A stretch of 20,717 bases of DNA from Alphaproteobacteria bacterium (lineage in GTDB: Bacteria > Pseudomonadota > Alphaproteobacteria > Sphingomonadales > SMXR01). Positions within the stretch are counted from its first letter, which is position 1. The number at the start of each line of letters is the position of its first letter. This document shows, one piece after another, positions 1 to 7,509 of this stretch. The stretch lies in contig SMXR01000057.1 in the NCBI GenBank assembly GCA_004356215.1, positions 1 to 20,717 of the forward strand. Direction: 5' to 3'. The translations under genes were made by a program, and so were the position numbers. The notes beneath the pieces were generated by a model that saw only the letters and a list, made by a program, of their open reading frames with translations, did no database searches and was not told the origin of the DNA.

Positions 1-5
1 AAACC

Positions 6-200
6 ATGTCTTTTGGCCAAATCATTGTTCTGATCGCCCTTTTGATCACCCTTGGTATTTTGCTGACCGGAGTGATTGGCATGGCCAGGGGCGGGGAATT
101 TAATCAAAAATACGGCAACAAACTGATGCGCATGCGGGTCATTGCCCAGTTTACAGCGCTTATGTTGATGCTGTTGCTAGCCTTTCTTTCCGGGAAATAA
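6..200 (+). CDS. Small twin-transmembrane HIG1-domain-like protein
   Basis: This 64-residue protein has two hydrophobic helices (about residues 5-25 and 45-62) joined by a short basic loop containing RGGEFNQKYGNKLMRMR. That layout matches the HIG1 (hypoxia-induced) family of small inner-membrane proteins. Members have been linked to respiratory supercomplexes in mitochondria; the bacterial role is poorly known. The ATG lies five bases from the window edge, so its ribosome binding site cannot be judged, but the length is normal for the family. The stop is two bases before the cobalamin adenosyltransferase start, so the two genes are probably co-transcribed, an arrangement often seen in alphaproteobacteria. 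The family call is from size, topology and context. Confidence 0.8.
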   Translation: MSFGQIIVLIALLITLGILLTGVIGMARGGEFNQKYGNKLMRMRVIAQFTALMLMLLLAFLSGK

Positions 201-202
201 AA

Positions 203-769
203 ATGGTCAAACTGAATAAAATTTATACCCGCACCGGCGATAAAGGGGAAACCGGCCTCGCCGACGGCAGCCGGGTTAGAAAAGACAGCCAACGCGTCAC
301 TACTTACGGCGCAGTCGATGAGACCAATTCGGCCATTGGCATCGTCCGGCTTTATACAGAAGGACCATCAGATCAAGCGTTGGCCAAAATCCAGAATGAC
401 CTGTTTGATCTTGGGGCCGATCTTTCCACCCCCATCAAAGATAATGAGGAAAACGTCTTAAGAATAATTGCAAAGCAAGTTGCCTGGCTGGAAGCCCAGA
501 TTGACCGGATAAATTCCGACCTTGCCCCCCTGAACAGCTTTATTCTGCCTGGTGGAAGTGCCGCTTCCAGTTATTTACACCTGGCGCGAACTATTACCAG
601 AAGGGCTGAAAGCCTTGCCGTTGCCCTTTCCGTCAAAGAAGCAGTTAACCCGGAAGCCCTGAAGTATCTGAACCGGCTTTCGGATTACCTTTTTGTGCTG
701 GCCAGAGCCTTGAATGATAACGGGGCAGATGATGTTCTCTGGGTGCCCGGCGCAAACAGGAAAGACTAA
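203..769 (+). CDS. PduO-type cob(I)alamin adenosyltransferase
   Basis: The enzyme transfers the 5'-deoxyadenosyl group of ATP to cob(I)alamin to make coenzyme B12 in the cytoplasm. The 188 residues fit the PduO/MMAB family. Visible motifs are the N-terminal ATP-binding segment TRTGDKGETGL (9-19), the conserved YGAVDETNS stretch (35-43), FILPGG (113-118), the arginine-rich helix ARTITRRAE (128-136) and NRLSDYLFVLAR (157-168). The ATG follows the upstream stop by two bases, with a GGGAAA-like ribosome binding site inside the previous gene's end. Adenosylcobalamin would serve mutases such as methylmalonyl-CoA mutase, which suits the acyl-CoA genes downstream. The gene is also called cobO or pduO in different organisms, so no symbol is given. 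Confidence 0.93.
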   Translation: MVKLNKIYTRTGDKGETGLADGSRVRKDSQRVTTYGAVDETNSAIGIVRLYTEGPSDQALAKIQNDLFDLGADLSTPIKDNEENVLRIIAKQVAWLEAQIDRINSDLAPLNSFILPGGSAASSYLHLARTITRRAESLAVALSVKEAVNPEALKYLNRLSDYLFVLARALNDNGADDVLWVPGANRKD

Positions 770-791
770 CTTTTACCACCCTTTCCGTCCA

Positions 792-820
792 TTGACTTAC
801 ACCTTATCTTCGGCTATCGC
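792..820 (+). promoter_or_regulatory. Possible sigma-70 promoter for etfB-etfA-hbd
   Basis: In the 94-base gap before etfB, a TTGACT hexamer (792-797) is followed after 17 bases by TATCGC (815-820). The -35 matches the consensus well but the -10 only in its first three bases, which is tolerable in alphaproteobacteria. A start point near 827 would give a leader of about 37 bases. This is inference from sequence alone. Confidence 0.3.
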
Positions 821-863
821 TGGTCGTGAATTTTGGCTGACCGACTGATTACAGGGGATATTC

Positions 864-1610
864 ATGAAAGTTTTGGTGCCCGTCAAACGGGTTGTCGATT
901 TCAATGTCAAAGTCCGTGTAAAAGCGGATAAATCTGGCGTTGAATTACAAAATGTAAAAATGTCGATGAACCCGTTTGATGAAATCGCGGTGGAAGAGGC
1001 CGTGCGCCTGAAAGAAGCTGGCAAAGTTTCTGAAATCATTATTATTTCCATTGGCCCCCAGCAAGCCCAGGAAACCATCCGCACCGGATTGGCAATGGGC
1101 GGTGACCGGGGAATTCTGGTGAAAACAGATCAAATCACTGAACCATTGGCGGTGGCAAAAATTTTGCAAAAAATCGTGGCGGATGAAAAGCCTGACCTTG
1201 TCATCATGGGCAAACAGGCGATTGATGATGATTGCAATCAGACCGGCCAGATGCTGGCTACCTTACTGGGTTGGCCACAGGGCACATTTGCCTCCGAAGT
1301 CAAACTTTCAGGTAGCTCGGTCGTGGTCACTCGTGAAATTGATGGCGGGCTGGAGACCCTTAAGCTGACAATTCCGGCGATTATCACCACCGACCTCAGG
1401 CTTAATGAACCGCGTTATGCCTCATTGCCCAACATCATGAAGGCTAAACAAAAACCGATTGATATGAAAACTCCTGAAGATTACGGCGTTGATATTTCTC
1501 CCCGGTTGAAAAGCCTCAAGGTAGAAGAGCCGACCAAACGCGAAACCGGGATCAAGGTTGAAAGCGTTGAGGAATTGGTCAGCAAGCTCAAGAAAGAGGG
1601 GGCCATCTGA
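864..1610 (+). CDS. etfB: Electron transfer flavoprotein beta subunit
   Basis: EtfB is the AMP-binding subunit of the soluble heterodimeric electron carrier that takes electrons from acyl-CoA dehydrogenases and passes them to ETF-quinone oxidoreductase. The 248 residues are full length. Visible signatures are KVLVPVKRVVD at the N-terminus, NPFDE (36-40), the AMP-site segment GKQAIDDD (116-123), the family motif REIDGG (157-162) and the recognition region LNEPRYASLPNIMKAKQKP (180-198). The ATG has an AGGGGAT ribosome binding site upstream. The TGA stop overlaps the etfA ATG by one base (TGATG), which implies translational coupling and equal subunit production. Confidence 0.97.
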   Translation: MKVLVPVKRVVDFNVKVRVKADKSGVELQNVKMSMNPFDEIAVEEAVRLKEAGKVSEIIIISIGPQQAQETIRTGLAMGGDRGILVKTDQITEPLAVAKILQKIVADEKPDLVIMGKQAIDDDCNQTGQMLATLLGWPQGTFASEVKLSGSSVVVTREIDGGLETLKLTIPAIITTDLRLNEPRYASLPNIMKAKQKPIDMKTPEDYGVDISPRLKSLKVEEPTKRETGIKVESVEELVSKLKKEGAI

Positions 1611-2539
1611 TGACCGCTTTAGTTTTGGCAGAACATGACAATAAAACTCTGAAAGAGGGGACGCTGAAAACCGTTACCGCGGCCCTGAAGGTCGATAAGG
1701 ATGTTCATGTCCTGGTTGTCGGCAAAGGCTGCAAGGGCGTGGCCGAAGCCGCCGCTAAAATTGCCGGGGTAGCCAAGGTTTTACTGGCGGATGCCGTGGC
1801 CTACGCCCATCCCCTGGCGGAAAGCATTGCCCCTTTGATTTTACGCCTTGCCGATGGTTATGACGCGGTTTTGGCGCCGGCGACAACCACCGGAAAAAAT
1901 ATTATGCCCCGGGTTGCGGCGGCTCTGGATGTGATGCAAATTTCAGACATCATTTCGGTTGAAAGCAGTGATACCTTCAAGCGCCCAATCTATGCCGGTA
2001 ATGCCATCCAGACTGTGCAAACCTCTGACTCGATTAAGATAATTACTGTCAGGACGACCACCTTTGACGCCGCGAATGCTGAGGGTGGGTCTGCACTCAT
2101 AGAAAATATCAAGGCAGGCGAAACACAAAAAATGTCCACCTTCGTCAAGGCAGAGTTATCGAAATCCGACCGTCCTGAATTGACTTCGGCCAAGATTGTT
2201 ATCTCCGGCGGCCGTGGTATGGGCAGCGGTGAAAACTTCAAACTTATCGAGGCCGTAGCCGACAAACTTAATGCCGCCATCGGCGCCAGCCGGGCGGCGG
2301 TTGATGCCGGGTTTGTACCTAATGATTTCCAGGTTGGTCAAACCGGGAAGATTGTCGCACCAGATTTATATATCGCAGTGGGGATTTCCGGTGCCATTCA
2401 GCACCTCGCCGGGATGAAAGACAGTAAAATTATTGTCGCCATCAACAAGGATGAGGAAGCACCAATTTTCCAGGTCGCCGATTACGGCCTGGTGATGGAT
2501 TTGTTCGAAGCCCTCCCCCAACTTGAAAAAGCCCTGTAG
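1610..2539 (+). CDS. etfA: Electron transfer flavoprotein alpha subunit
   Basis: EtfA carries the redox-active FAD and pairs with EtfB. The 309 residues match the family. The C-terminal FAD domain shows SGGRGMGS (199-206), SRAAVDAGF (228-236), QVGQTGKIVAPDLY (241-254), GISGAIQHLAGM (258-269) and INKDEEAPIF (278-287). The N-terminal ETF domain begins with ALVLAEHDN. Its start overlaps the etfB stop, and the next gene starts ten bases after its stop. The protein should act in beta-oxidation and related dehydrogenations, consistent with the 3-hydroxybutyryl-CoA dehydrogenase encoded just downstream. Confidence 0.97.
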   Translation: MTALVLAEHDNKTLKEGTLKTVTAALKVDKDVHVLVVGKGCKGVAEAAAKIAGVAKVLLADAVAYAHPLAESIAPLILRLADGYDAVLAPATTTGKNIMPRVAAALDVMQISDIISVESSDTFKRPIYAGNAIQTVQTSDSIKIITVRTTTFDAANAEGGSALIENIKAGETQKMSTFVKAELSKSDRPELTSAKIVISGGRGMGSGENFKLIEAVADKLNAAIGASRAAVDAGFVPNDFQVGQTGKIVAPDLYIAVGISGAIQHLAGMKDSKIIVAINKDEEAPIFQVADYGLVMDLFEALPQLEKAL

Positions 2540-2549
2540 GACCAATCAC

Positions 2550-3422
2550 ATGATTAAAAAAATTGGTGTCATCGGGGCGGGGCAAATGGGGGCCGGGATT
2601 GCCCACGTTGCAGCACTTTCAGGCTTTGAGGTGATTATGTCCGATATCTCAATGGACCGTGCCAACACTGGCCTCACCTTGATTTCCAAAAACATGGAAC
2701 GTCAGGTCAAAAAAGAAGTCATTACCGGGGCCGAAAAAGATGCTGCCCTTGCCCGGATTAAAACCACAACAAAGTTTAAGGATTTTGGCGACTGTGACCT
2801 AGTTGTTGAGGCAGCTACCGAAACCCTGGACCTGAAACTAAAAATCCTCGGGGAGGTCTGCAAGGAATTATCGGAAAAAGCCATTTTGACCACCAATACA
2901 TCCTCGATTTCAATCACCCGGCTGGGGGCTGCCACCGACCGTCCGGAAAAGTTTATGGGTATGCACTTTATGAACCCGGTGCCGTTGATGAAACTGGTGG
3001 AGTTGATCCCGGGTATCGCCACTGACCAGAAAACCTTTGATATGGTTCAATCGGTGGCAAAAAAAATGGGCAAAACCCCAACCACCTCAAAGGATTTTCC
3101 CGGTTTTCTGGCCAATCGCATCCTGATGCCAATGATCAACGAGGCTATATTTGCACTTTATGAGGGGGTCGGTTCGGTTGAAGCCATCGACACCACCATG
3201 AAACTGGGGACCAATCAACCGATGGGCCCTTTGACCCTGGCTGATTTTATTGGCCTTGATACCTGCCTTGCGATCATGCAGGTGCTTTATAATGGTTTTT
3301 CGGATTCCAAATACCGCCCGTGCCCGCTGTTGATAAAATATGTCGAAGCTGGTTGGCTTGGCCGCAAATCCGGTAAAGGGTTCTACGACTACTCCGGGGA
3401 TGCCCCTATTCCTACACGGTAA
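2550..3422 (+). CDS. hbd: 3-hydroxybutyryl-CoA dehydrogenase
   Basis: This NAD(P)-dependent enzyme interconverts 3-hydroxybutyryl-CoA and acetoacetyl-CoA in short-chain beta-oxidation or polyhydroxybutyrate metabolism. The 290 residues have a Rossmann fold with GAGQMG (9-14), LVVEAATE (84-91), NTSS (116-119), the catalytic histidine in GMHFMNP (His139) with its partner glutamate in LVELIPG (Glu151), and the C-terminal 3HCDH domain ending in GRKSGKGFYDYS (271-282). I chose the ATG at 2550 because TAGGA lies ten bases upstream and the protein then begins MIKKIGVIGAG, as in homologues; an in-frame ATG at 2523 would add nine residues that overlap etfA and look like read-through. It is probably in one operon with etfBA and converges on the TlpA-like gene seven bases away. 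Confidence 0.94.
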   Translation: MIKKIGVIGAGQMGAGIAHVAALSGFEVIMSDISMDRANTGLTLISKNMERQVKKEVITGAEKDAALARIKTTTKFKDFGDCDLVVEAATETLDLKLKILGEVCKELSEKAILTTNTSSISITRLGAATDRPEKFMGMHFMNPVPLMKLVELIPGIATDQKTFDMVQSVAKKMGKTPTTSKDFPGFLANRILMPMINEAIFALYEGVGSVEAIDTTMKLGTNQPMGPLTLADFIGLDTCLAIMQVLYNGFSDSKYRPCPLLIKYVEAGWLGRKSGKGFYDYSGDAPIPTR

Positions 3423-3429
3423 TTCTTGA

Positions 3430-3999
3430 TTATTGCTCTGCTGCCTTTTGCATCATGGTTATAGCATCGTTACTGTTCCAAACAGCGGGGCCATCCATAC
3501 GGCCAATCCATTCCCTGTCGCTAGAAATCAAGATTGTTAATGGCAGACCAACAACTTCAAGCTGGTTGGGCAACCGATTAGATTTATCCCAATAGGCATC
3601 AAGATCTGTAATTTTATATTCCTCTAAAAAAGGGTCGATGACTTTATATCCCTGCCAGTCAATCGAAAGTGTAATAACTTGAAAATTTTGACCCGCCATG
3701 ACTATTTGAAGGGTATTCAATGTGGGCATTTCTTCCCGGCAGGGTTCGCACCAGGTTGCCCAAATATTTACGAGGGTGGCTTTCCCCTTAAAATCTGCAA
3801 AACGAATTGTCTCCCCTTTCCGGTTGAAAAAGGGTGTTTCCGGCAATGGTTTTGGTTTTTCAAAAATTACAAAATTTGACATTTCACCAGTGGTCAAGAG
3901 CCTAAGCTCGGCTAACTTACCCCGGTCCTTAAAAGCCAAATATCCAAACCAGGCGGCAACCAAAACACCAAGCAGAATTAAAGGGGTAAATTTTTTCAT
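3430..3999 (-). CDS. TlpA-family membrane-anchored thiol:disulfide reductase
   Basis: A single N-terminal membrane anchor (about residues 5-23) is followed by a periplasmic thioredoxin fold. The redox motif WCEPC is at 83-87 (Cys84 and Cys87) inside LVNIWATWCEPCREEMP, and a cis-proline loop is seen in VVGLPLTILIS near residue 153. Such proteins keep apocytochrome c or copper-site cysteines reduced for cytochrome assembly. The 189-residue length is normal. The ribosome binding site is weak (AAAGAAAAT). In many alphaproteobacteria this gene is divergent from argH; here it faces the LptM-like lipoprotein instead. The precise client (CcmG-like or TlpA-like) cannot be decided from the sequence. 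Confidence 0.88.
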   Translation of the reverse strand: MKKFTPLILLGVLVAAWFGYLAFKDRGKLAELRLLTTGEMSNFVIFEKPKPLPETPFFNRKGETIRFADFKGKATLVNIWATWCEPCREEMPTLNTLQIVMAGQNFQVITLSIDWQGYKVIDPFLEEYKITDLDAYWDKSNRLPNQLEVVGLPLTILISSDREWIGRMDGPAVWNSNDAITMMQKAAEQ

Positions 4000-4124
4000 A
4001 TTTTCTTTTAAAGATTTTTATATTCTAATGCCACACACTAGTCTTCACTTTTTGTTTCCTTGAATTGATTTTATCCCTAATTGTAGTTTATGAAGGGAAA
4101 TACGCTGACAGCTATGGATTTAAT

Positions 4125-4259
4125 ATGAAACCTATTAAAATATTCCCGCTTTTATGTGTGCTCGCCCTTGTCCTTGGGGCCTGTGGCAAAAAGGGCGAAC
4201 TGGAACCTCCCGAAAAATACAAAAAAAGCGTAATTCTCACCGAATTTCTGCTGGGATAA
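4125..4259 (+). CDS. LptM-like small lipoprotein
   Basis: This 44-residue lipoprotein begins MKPIKIFPLL, has a hydrophobic signal segment and a lipobox LGAC with the lipidated cysteine at Cys20. The mature part starts CGKKGELEPPE, the hallmark of the LptM/YifL family (PF13627), whose E. coli member helps mature the LptD lipopolysaccharide translocon. The ATG at 4125 gives a proper signal peptide; an upstream in-frame ATG at 4065 would add 20 residues and bury it. In related genomes this gene lies between argH and lysA, both missing here. The stop is four bases before the DUF4175 start. Family assignment is good; function is by analogy. Confidence 0.78.
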   Translation: MKPIKIFPLLCVLALVLGACGKKGELEPPEKYKKSVILTEFLLG

Positions 4260-4263
4260 TTAA

Positions 4264-5877
4264 TTGTCAATAAACCCAAAAATTAAAACATTTCTGGTGA
4301 TTACCCAATTTATTTTGATAATTTTTGGGGCCTACATGGTTATGTCCTTGTTTGAGGTTTGGGCCTGGTTTCCATTTTGGGTAAAAAATGTGGCGCTGGT
4401 GACAAGCCTTGGGGCTATTTACTGGTTCACCCGGAAAACTCTCAGGCATTTTCGAAAAGCCCGCCTAAAAAACCCGGGAGATGTAAGGTTTGCGACATCA
4501 ATTCCCCGTCAAAATCCTCAATGGCCGCTACATACGGCTTCTGTCCTGGTTTTGGGTTTGTTGGTCTGGGGCGGCCTAAGTGTCGGTGCCGGCCTTCCCG
4601 GACGGATAATACAAGCCATGACTATTAATTTGAGCCAGCCCCCGCGTGAAGTGTTGCTAACGGTAAGTGTCTCCCCTCCGGATTATTTAAACCAGGCTGA
4701 CACCGTTCTTTTTGATGGGATTGATGGGTATGTTTCAAAAATTAGTGCAAAAAGAAACCTAACCTTCCCCGAGGGCAGCATCATCACGGTTGAGGTATCC
4801 AACACTCAAAATTATACCCCCTTTATTTCGCTTGGAAATGCTCTTGGTAAAAATCAAAAGGATGCTGATGGCCGATTTCGTTCACAGCATATTTTGCAGG
4901 ATAATTCGACGCTGGATATCAAGGTGGGGCCCTATGTTTCTATCCGCCAGGGATTTACCGTTATCCCCGACCAGCCCCCAACTATAAAATTTTCAGCCAC
5001 GCCGGAGGTGACTGCTCGGGATTCTTTTGAATTTCGATTAGCCATTGGGGATGATCATGGCATAGTAGAAACCTACCTAGAGCTAACCCGGCGAGGAATT
5101 CAAAAAAATCAAAGTGATACAATCAGGCTTCCCGTGGCGGGCAATTCCAATGGGGAAGTCCAGCAAACCCTGTATCTGAACCTTTTAAGCCACCATTGGG
5201 CAGGTACCAGGGTAAGGGGGGTTGTAAAGGCAGTGGATGGCCTGGGTCAAATTAGTGAAACCGAAGCGGTTTTCCTTAACCTACCGGAAAAAATATTTAA
5301 AAATCCTGTTGCCCAAAACCTGGCCTCTATTCGTAAATCTCTGATAATCACACCAGAGCGAAAAAATGCACAAGTCCGCCGACTGGATTTATTAACCAAC
5401 GATAAGGCCGCTTATCAAAATGATATCAGCATTTATCTCTCGCTCAGATCTGCTTATTGGAAATTGCGTTCGGCGGAAACAGAAGAGGATTTGAATGTAG
5501 TCACTCGTTATCTTTGGCAGACTGCGCTCAAAGTGGAAGGGGATGGCTCGTTTGAAGAACAAAATATCCTAACCTTGGTACAGCAAATTCAAATGAAATT
5601 GATAACGGGTTCCGCCGGTACCGAGATCGACATGCTAATAGGGGGTCTCCGTGCCCGAATTAAAGCCATGGTTGATAAGGAATTTATGTTTCTTTCCAGG
5701 CGACTAAGTCTGAATGAGGAATTAGAGGAAGCCACCTTACCTGGTTTTATTGCATTCAATACCCTGATCAGCACTTTAAGGAGCCAGGTAGAAGAGGGAG
5801 ATTTCGGTGCAGCCTCAAAAACCCTGACAACCTTCCAGGCCCTGTTTGAACAGCGACCTGTCCCAAAATTTCAATAA
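4264..5877 (+). CDS. TIGR02302/DUF4175 family membrane protein, short form
   Basis: Three predicted membrane segments (about residues 10-30, 40-57 and 91-110) precede a large, probably periplasmic region. Conserved family blocks are visible: SVSPPDYLN (135-143), FPEGS (168-172), DDHGIVE (263-269), AVDGLGQISE (323-332), LPEKIFKNP (340-348) and the helical stretch starting around TRYLWQTALKVE. These match the alphaproteobacterial DUF4175/TIGR02302 family, whose function is unknown. Known members are usually around 800 residues or more with a glutamine-rich C-terminal region; this one stops at 537, just after the helical region. The start is a TTG with GGGA seven bases upstream, four bases after the lipoprotein stop. 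Confidence 0.82.
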   Translation: MSINPKIKTFLVITQFILIIFGAYMVMSLFEVWAWFPFWVKNVALVTSLGAIYWFTRKTLRHFRKARLKNPGDVRFATSIPRQNPQWPLHTASVLVLGLLVWGGLSVGAGLPGRIIQAMTINLSQPPREVLLTVSVSPPDYLNQADTVLFDGIDGYVSKISAKRNLTFPEGSIITVEVSNTQNYTPFISLGNALGKNQKDADGRFRSQHILQDNSTLDIKVGPYVSIRQGFTVIPDQPPTIKFSATPEVTARDSFEFRLAIGDDHGIVETYLELTRRGIQKNQSDTIRLPVAGNSNGEVQQTLYLNLLSHHWAGTRVRGVVKAVDGLGQISETEAVFLNLPEKIFKNPVAQNLASIRKSLIITPERKNAQVRRLDLLTNDKAAYQNDISIYLSLRSAYWKLRSAETEEDLNVVTRYLWQTALKVEGDGSFEEQNILTLVQQIQMKLITGSAGTEIDMLIGGLRARIKAMVDKEFMFLSRRLSLNEELEEATLPGFIAFNTLISTLRSQVEEGDFGAASKTLTTFQALFEQRPVPKFQ

Positions 5878-5890
5878 ATCCTGCCAGGAA

Positions 5891-6646
5891 TTATGGCGTG
5901 TCATCCCACATCAAGGATATCTCAACCTCGGCTGAATCCGCGGGAATGTCTGAAACAGTAATTCTAAAATGAAGAATTTCATTGGCTGCAACAACCGCCT
6001 GCTCCAGGGTATGGATTGTGGAAAAAACCGTAGCTCCGGCGACATTTTTGATCACGACATTTACATTGGGAAGATCAATATCAAAATCTGCGCTATTTCT
6101 GACTTCACCCTCAATAGAAAGGGTTGAAATTCCATTATCGAAACTAACGTTTGAGTTATTGCTCAAGGTCAAAAACGTGGACAAATGTGGTAAAGCTTCA
6201 GCAGGTTCCGGGGTGGCTTGAGGTTTAAATTGTTCTTGGTCAGCAACAAAAGCATCCCACTTTTGATAAAATGTTTCGGCCACCTCAAATCTGTTTTCCA
6301 GCGGCGTCCGGAAATAGTAAAGAGAAGCCACAACCCCGGCTAAAACTGCGGCCGCTATACCCCAGCCAATAGGGACACTAAATGATTTTTTCTTAACAAC
6401 GACCGGCACGTTGCTTTTAATTTTTTCCCCTGTGCCAGAAGTAGGTTTGCTCCCCTCTTTCTCATGAGTAAGTGTTTTTTCTTCCCCTTCAATAACCTTT
6501 TCTGGAACGATTTCGAGATCTTCATCAGGCGCTTTCTGAAACCATGTTTTTGAACACCTCGAACAACGAACCATCCGTCCATCCTTGCCGATGGCTTGTG
6601 GAGCAACAACAAACCTGGTTTCACATTCTGGGCAGCCGATAATCAT
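5891..6646 (-). CDS. MJ0042-type zinc-ribbon / DUF3426 membrane protein
   Basis: The N-terminus holds a zinc ribbon with cysteine pairs CPEC (Cys5, Cys8) and CSRC (Cys28, Cys31), the MJ0042 pattern. An acidic, low-complexity linker (40-90) leads to one membrane helix (about 92-112) and a C-terminal beta-rich domain (about 150-251) with GEVRNSADFDIDLPNV, resembling DUF3426. The zinc ribbon should be cytoplasmic and the C-terminal domain periplasmic. The function is unknown. The gene is divergent from ftsE across a 203-base gap, an arrangement common in alphaproteobacteria, and converges on the DUF4175 gene 13 bases away. The start ATG gives a protein that begins directly with the zinc ribbon, as in homologues. 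Confidence 0.82.
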   Translation of the reverse strand: MIIGCPECETRFVVAPQAIGKDGRMVRCSRCSKTWFQKAPDEDLEIVPEKVIEGEEKTLTHEKEGSKPTSGTGEKIKSNVPVVVKKKSFSVPIGWGIAAAVLAGVVASLYYFRTPLENRFEVAETFYQKWDAFVADQEQFKPQATPEPAEALPHLSTFLTLSNNSNVSFDNGISTLSIEGEVRNSADFDIDLPNVNVVIKNVAGATVFSTIHTLEQAVVAANEILHFRITVSDIPADSAEVEISLMWDDTP

Positions 6647-6690
6647 TTTAGAACTTTCAATAAGTGCCTATTCGCCATTCTGAATGTCAT

Positions 6691-6710
6691 TTATTTTTAG
6701 CTAAAATTAA
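6691..6710. promoter_or_regulatory. AT-rich 20-base palindrome between divergent genes
   Basis: The sequence TTATTTTTAGCTAAAATTAA is symmetric about 6700/6701, with nine of ten pairs matching (the single mismatch is T/T) and a perfect TTTTAGCTAAAA core. It lies about 45 bases upstream of the zinc-ribbon gene start and about 140 upstream of ftsE, in the only gap over 200 bases in the window. It could be an operator for a dimeric regulator or a chance AT-rich symmetry; no regulator is identifiable. Confidence 0.3.
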
Positions 6711-6849
6711 ACAAAACGGCGAGCATTTTATCCCTATCTCAGGTGCAGCTATTTGGCAACAAATGAAAAAATCTAAATCGGCTGGACGGTGAGGAAACCG
6801 GGGTGTAAATCTATTGGACTTAACCTGACCTAACCGGGGAGAATTTCCT

Positions 6850-7509
6850 TTGATTCGTTTTGAAAATGTCGGAATGCGATATGATAATGATGATGAAATT
6901 CTCTCCGATATCAACTTCGAGTTGGAGGCCGGCTCTTTTCACTTTTTGACAGGTCCCAGCGGAGCAGGAAAATCATCTCTGTTGAAATTACTTTACCTGG
7001 CACATCGGCCCTCACGCGGCAAGATTACATTTTTTGAACAAGACATCCAAAACGCCAGCCGAAGTGATTTAATTAATTTACGACGCAGGATTGGCATTGT
7101 GTTTCAGGACTTTCGCCTTCTACGGCATTTATCAGCGTTGGAAAATGTTGCCCTTCCTTTACAGATGATGGGGGGGAAACGAAAAGAAATTCAAAATTTT
7201 GCCGAAGAAATTTTAGAATGGGTTGGCCTTAAGGGAAAAACCCGGGCCTTGCCACCCACGCTTTCTGGCGGGGAAAAACAAAGAGTCGCGATTGCCAGAG
7301 CTGTTATTACAAAGCCCCAACTTTTATTGGCAGATGAACCGACCGGCAATGTTGATCCTGAGATGGCCGACCGCATTATGAAACTTTTTGTTGAATTGAA
7401 TAAAATGGGAACGACAACGGTTATCGCAACCCATAATCCTGCCTTGGTGGCAAAATTTCAGGCGCCAACGATGACTATTCGGGAAGGAAATCTGTCCTAT
7501 GACAAATAA
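6850..7509 (+). CDS. ftsE: Cell division ATP-binding protein FtsE
   Basis: FtsE is the cytoplasmic ATPase of the FtsEX complex, which controls periplasmic peptidoglycan hydrolases at the septum. The 219 residues show Walker A GPSGAGKS (35-42), the Q-loop VFQDFRLL (Gln86), signature LSGGEKQ (138-144), Walker B LLLADEP (158-164) and the switch histidine in ATHN (His195). QDFRLL after the Q-loop and PTGNVDP are typical of FtsE rather than other LolD-like ATPases. The start is TTG with GGGGAG eight or nine bases upstream; no in-frame ATG gives a complete N-terminus. The coding region overlaps ftsX by 11 bases, so translation is coupled. Confidence 0.95.
   Translation: MIRFENVGMRYDNDDEILSDINFELEAGSFHFLTGPSGAGKSSLLKLLYLAHRPSRGKITFFEQDIQNASRSDLINLRRRIGIVFQDFRLLRHLSALENVALPLQMMGGKRKEIQNFAEEILEWVGLKGKTRALPPTLSGGEKQRVAIARAVITKPQLLLADEPTGNVDPEMADRIMKLFVELNKMGTTTVIATHNPALVAKFQAPTMTIREGNLSYDK

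Noticed and set aside
2523..2549. Nine-residue N-terminal extension of the 3-hydroxybutyryl-CoA dehydrogenase from ATG 2523
   Set aside because: It overlaps the end of etfA, has no ribosome binding site, and the family N-terminus (IGVIGAG) fits ATG 2550 with TAGGA upstream.
3722..4063. 113-codon + strand frame across the TlpA-like gene
   Set aside because: It is antisense to a clear thioredoxin with WCEPC and has no recognisable domain, so it is a reading-frame shadow.
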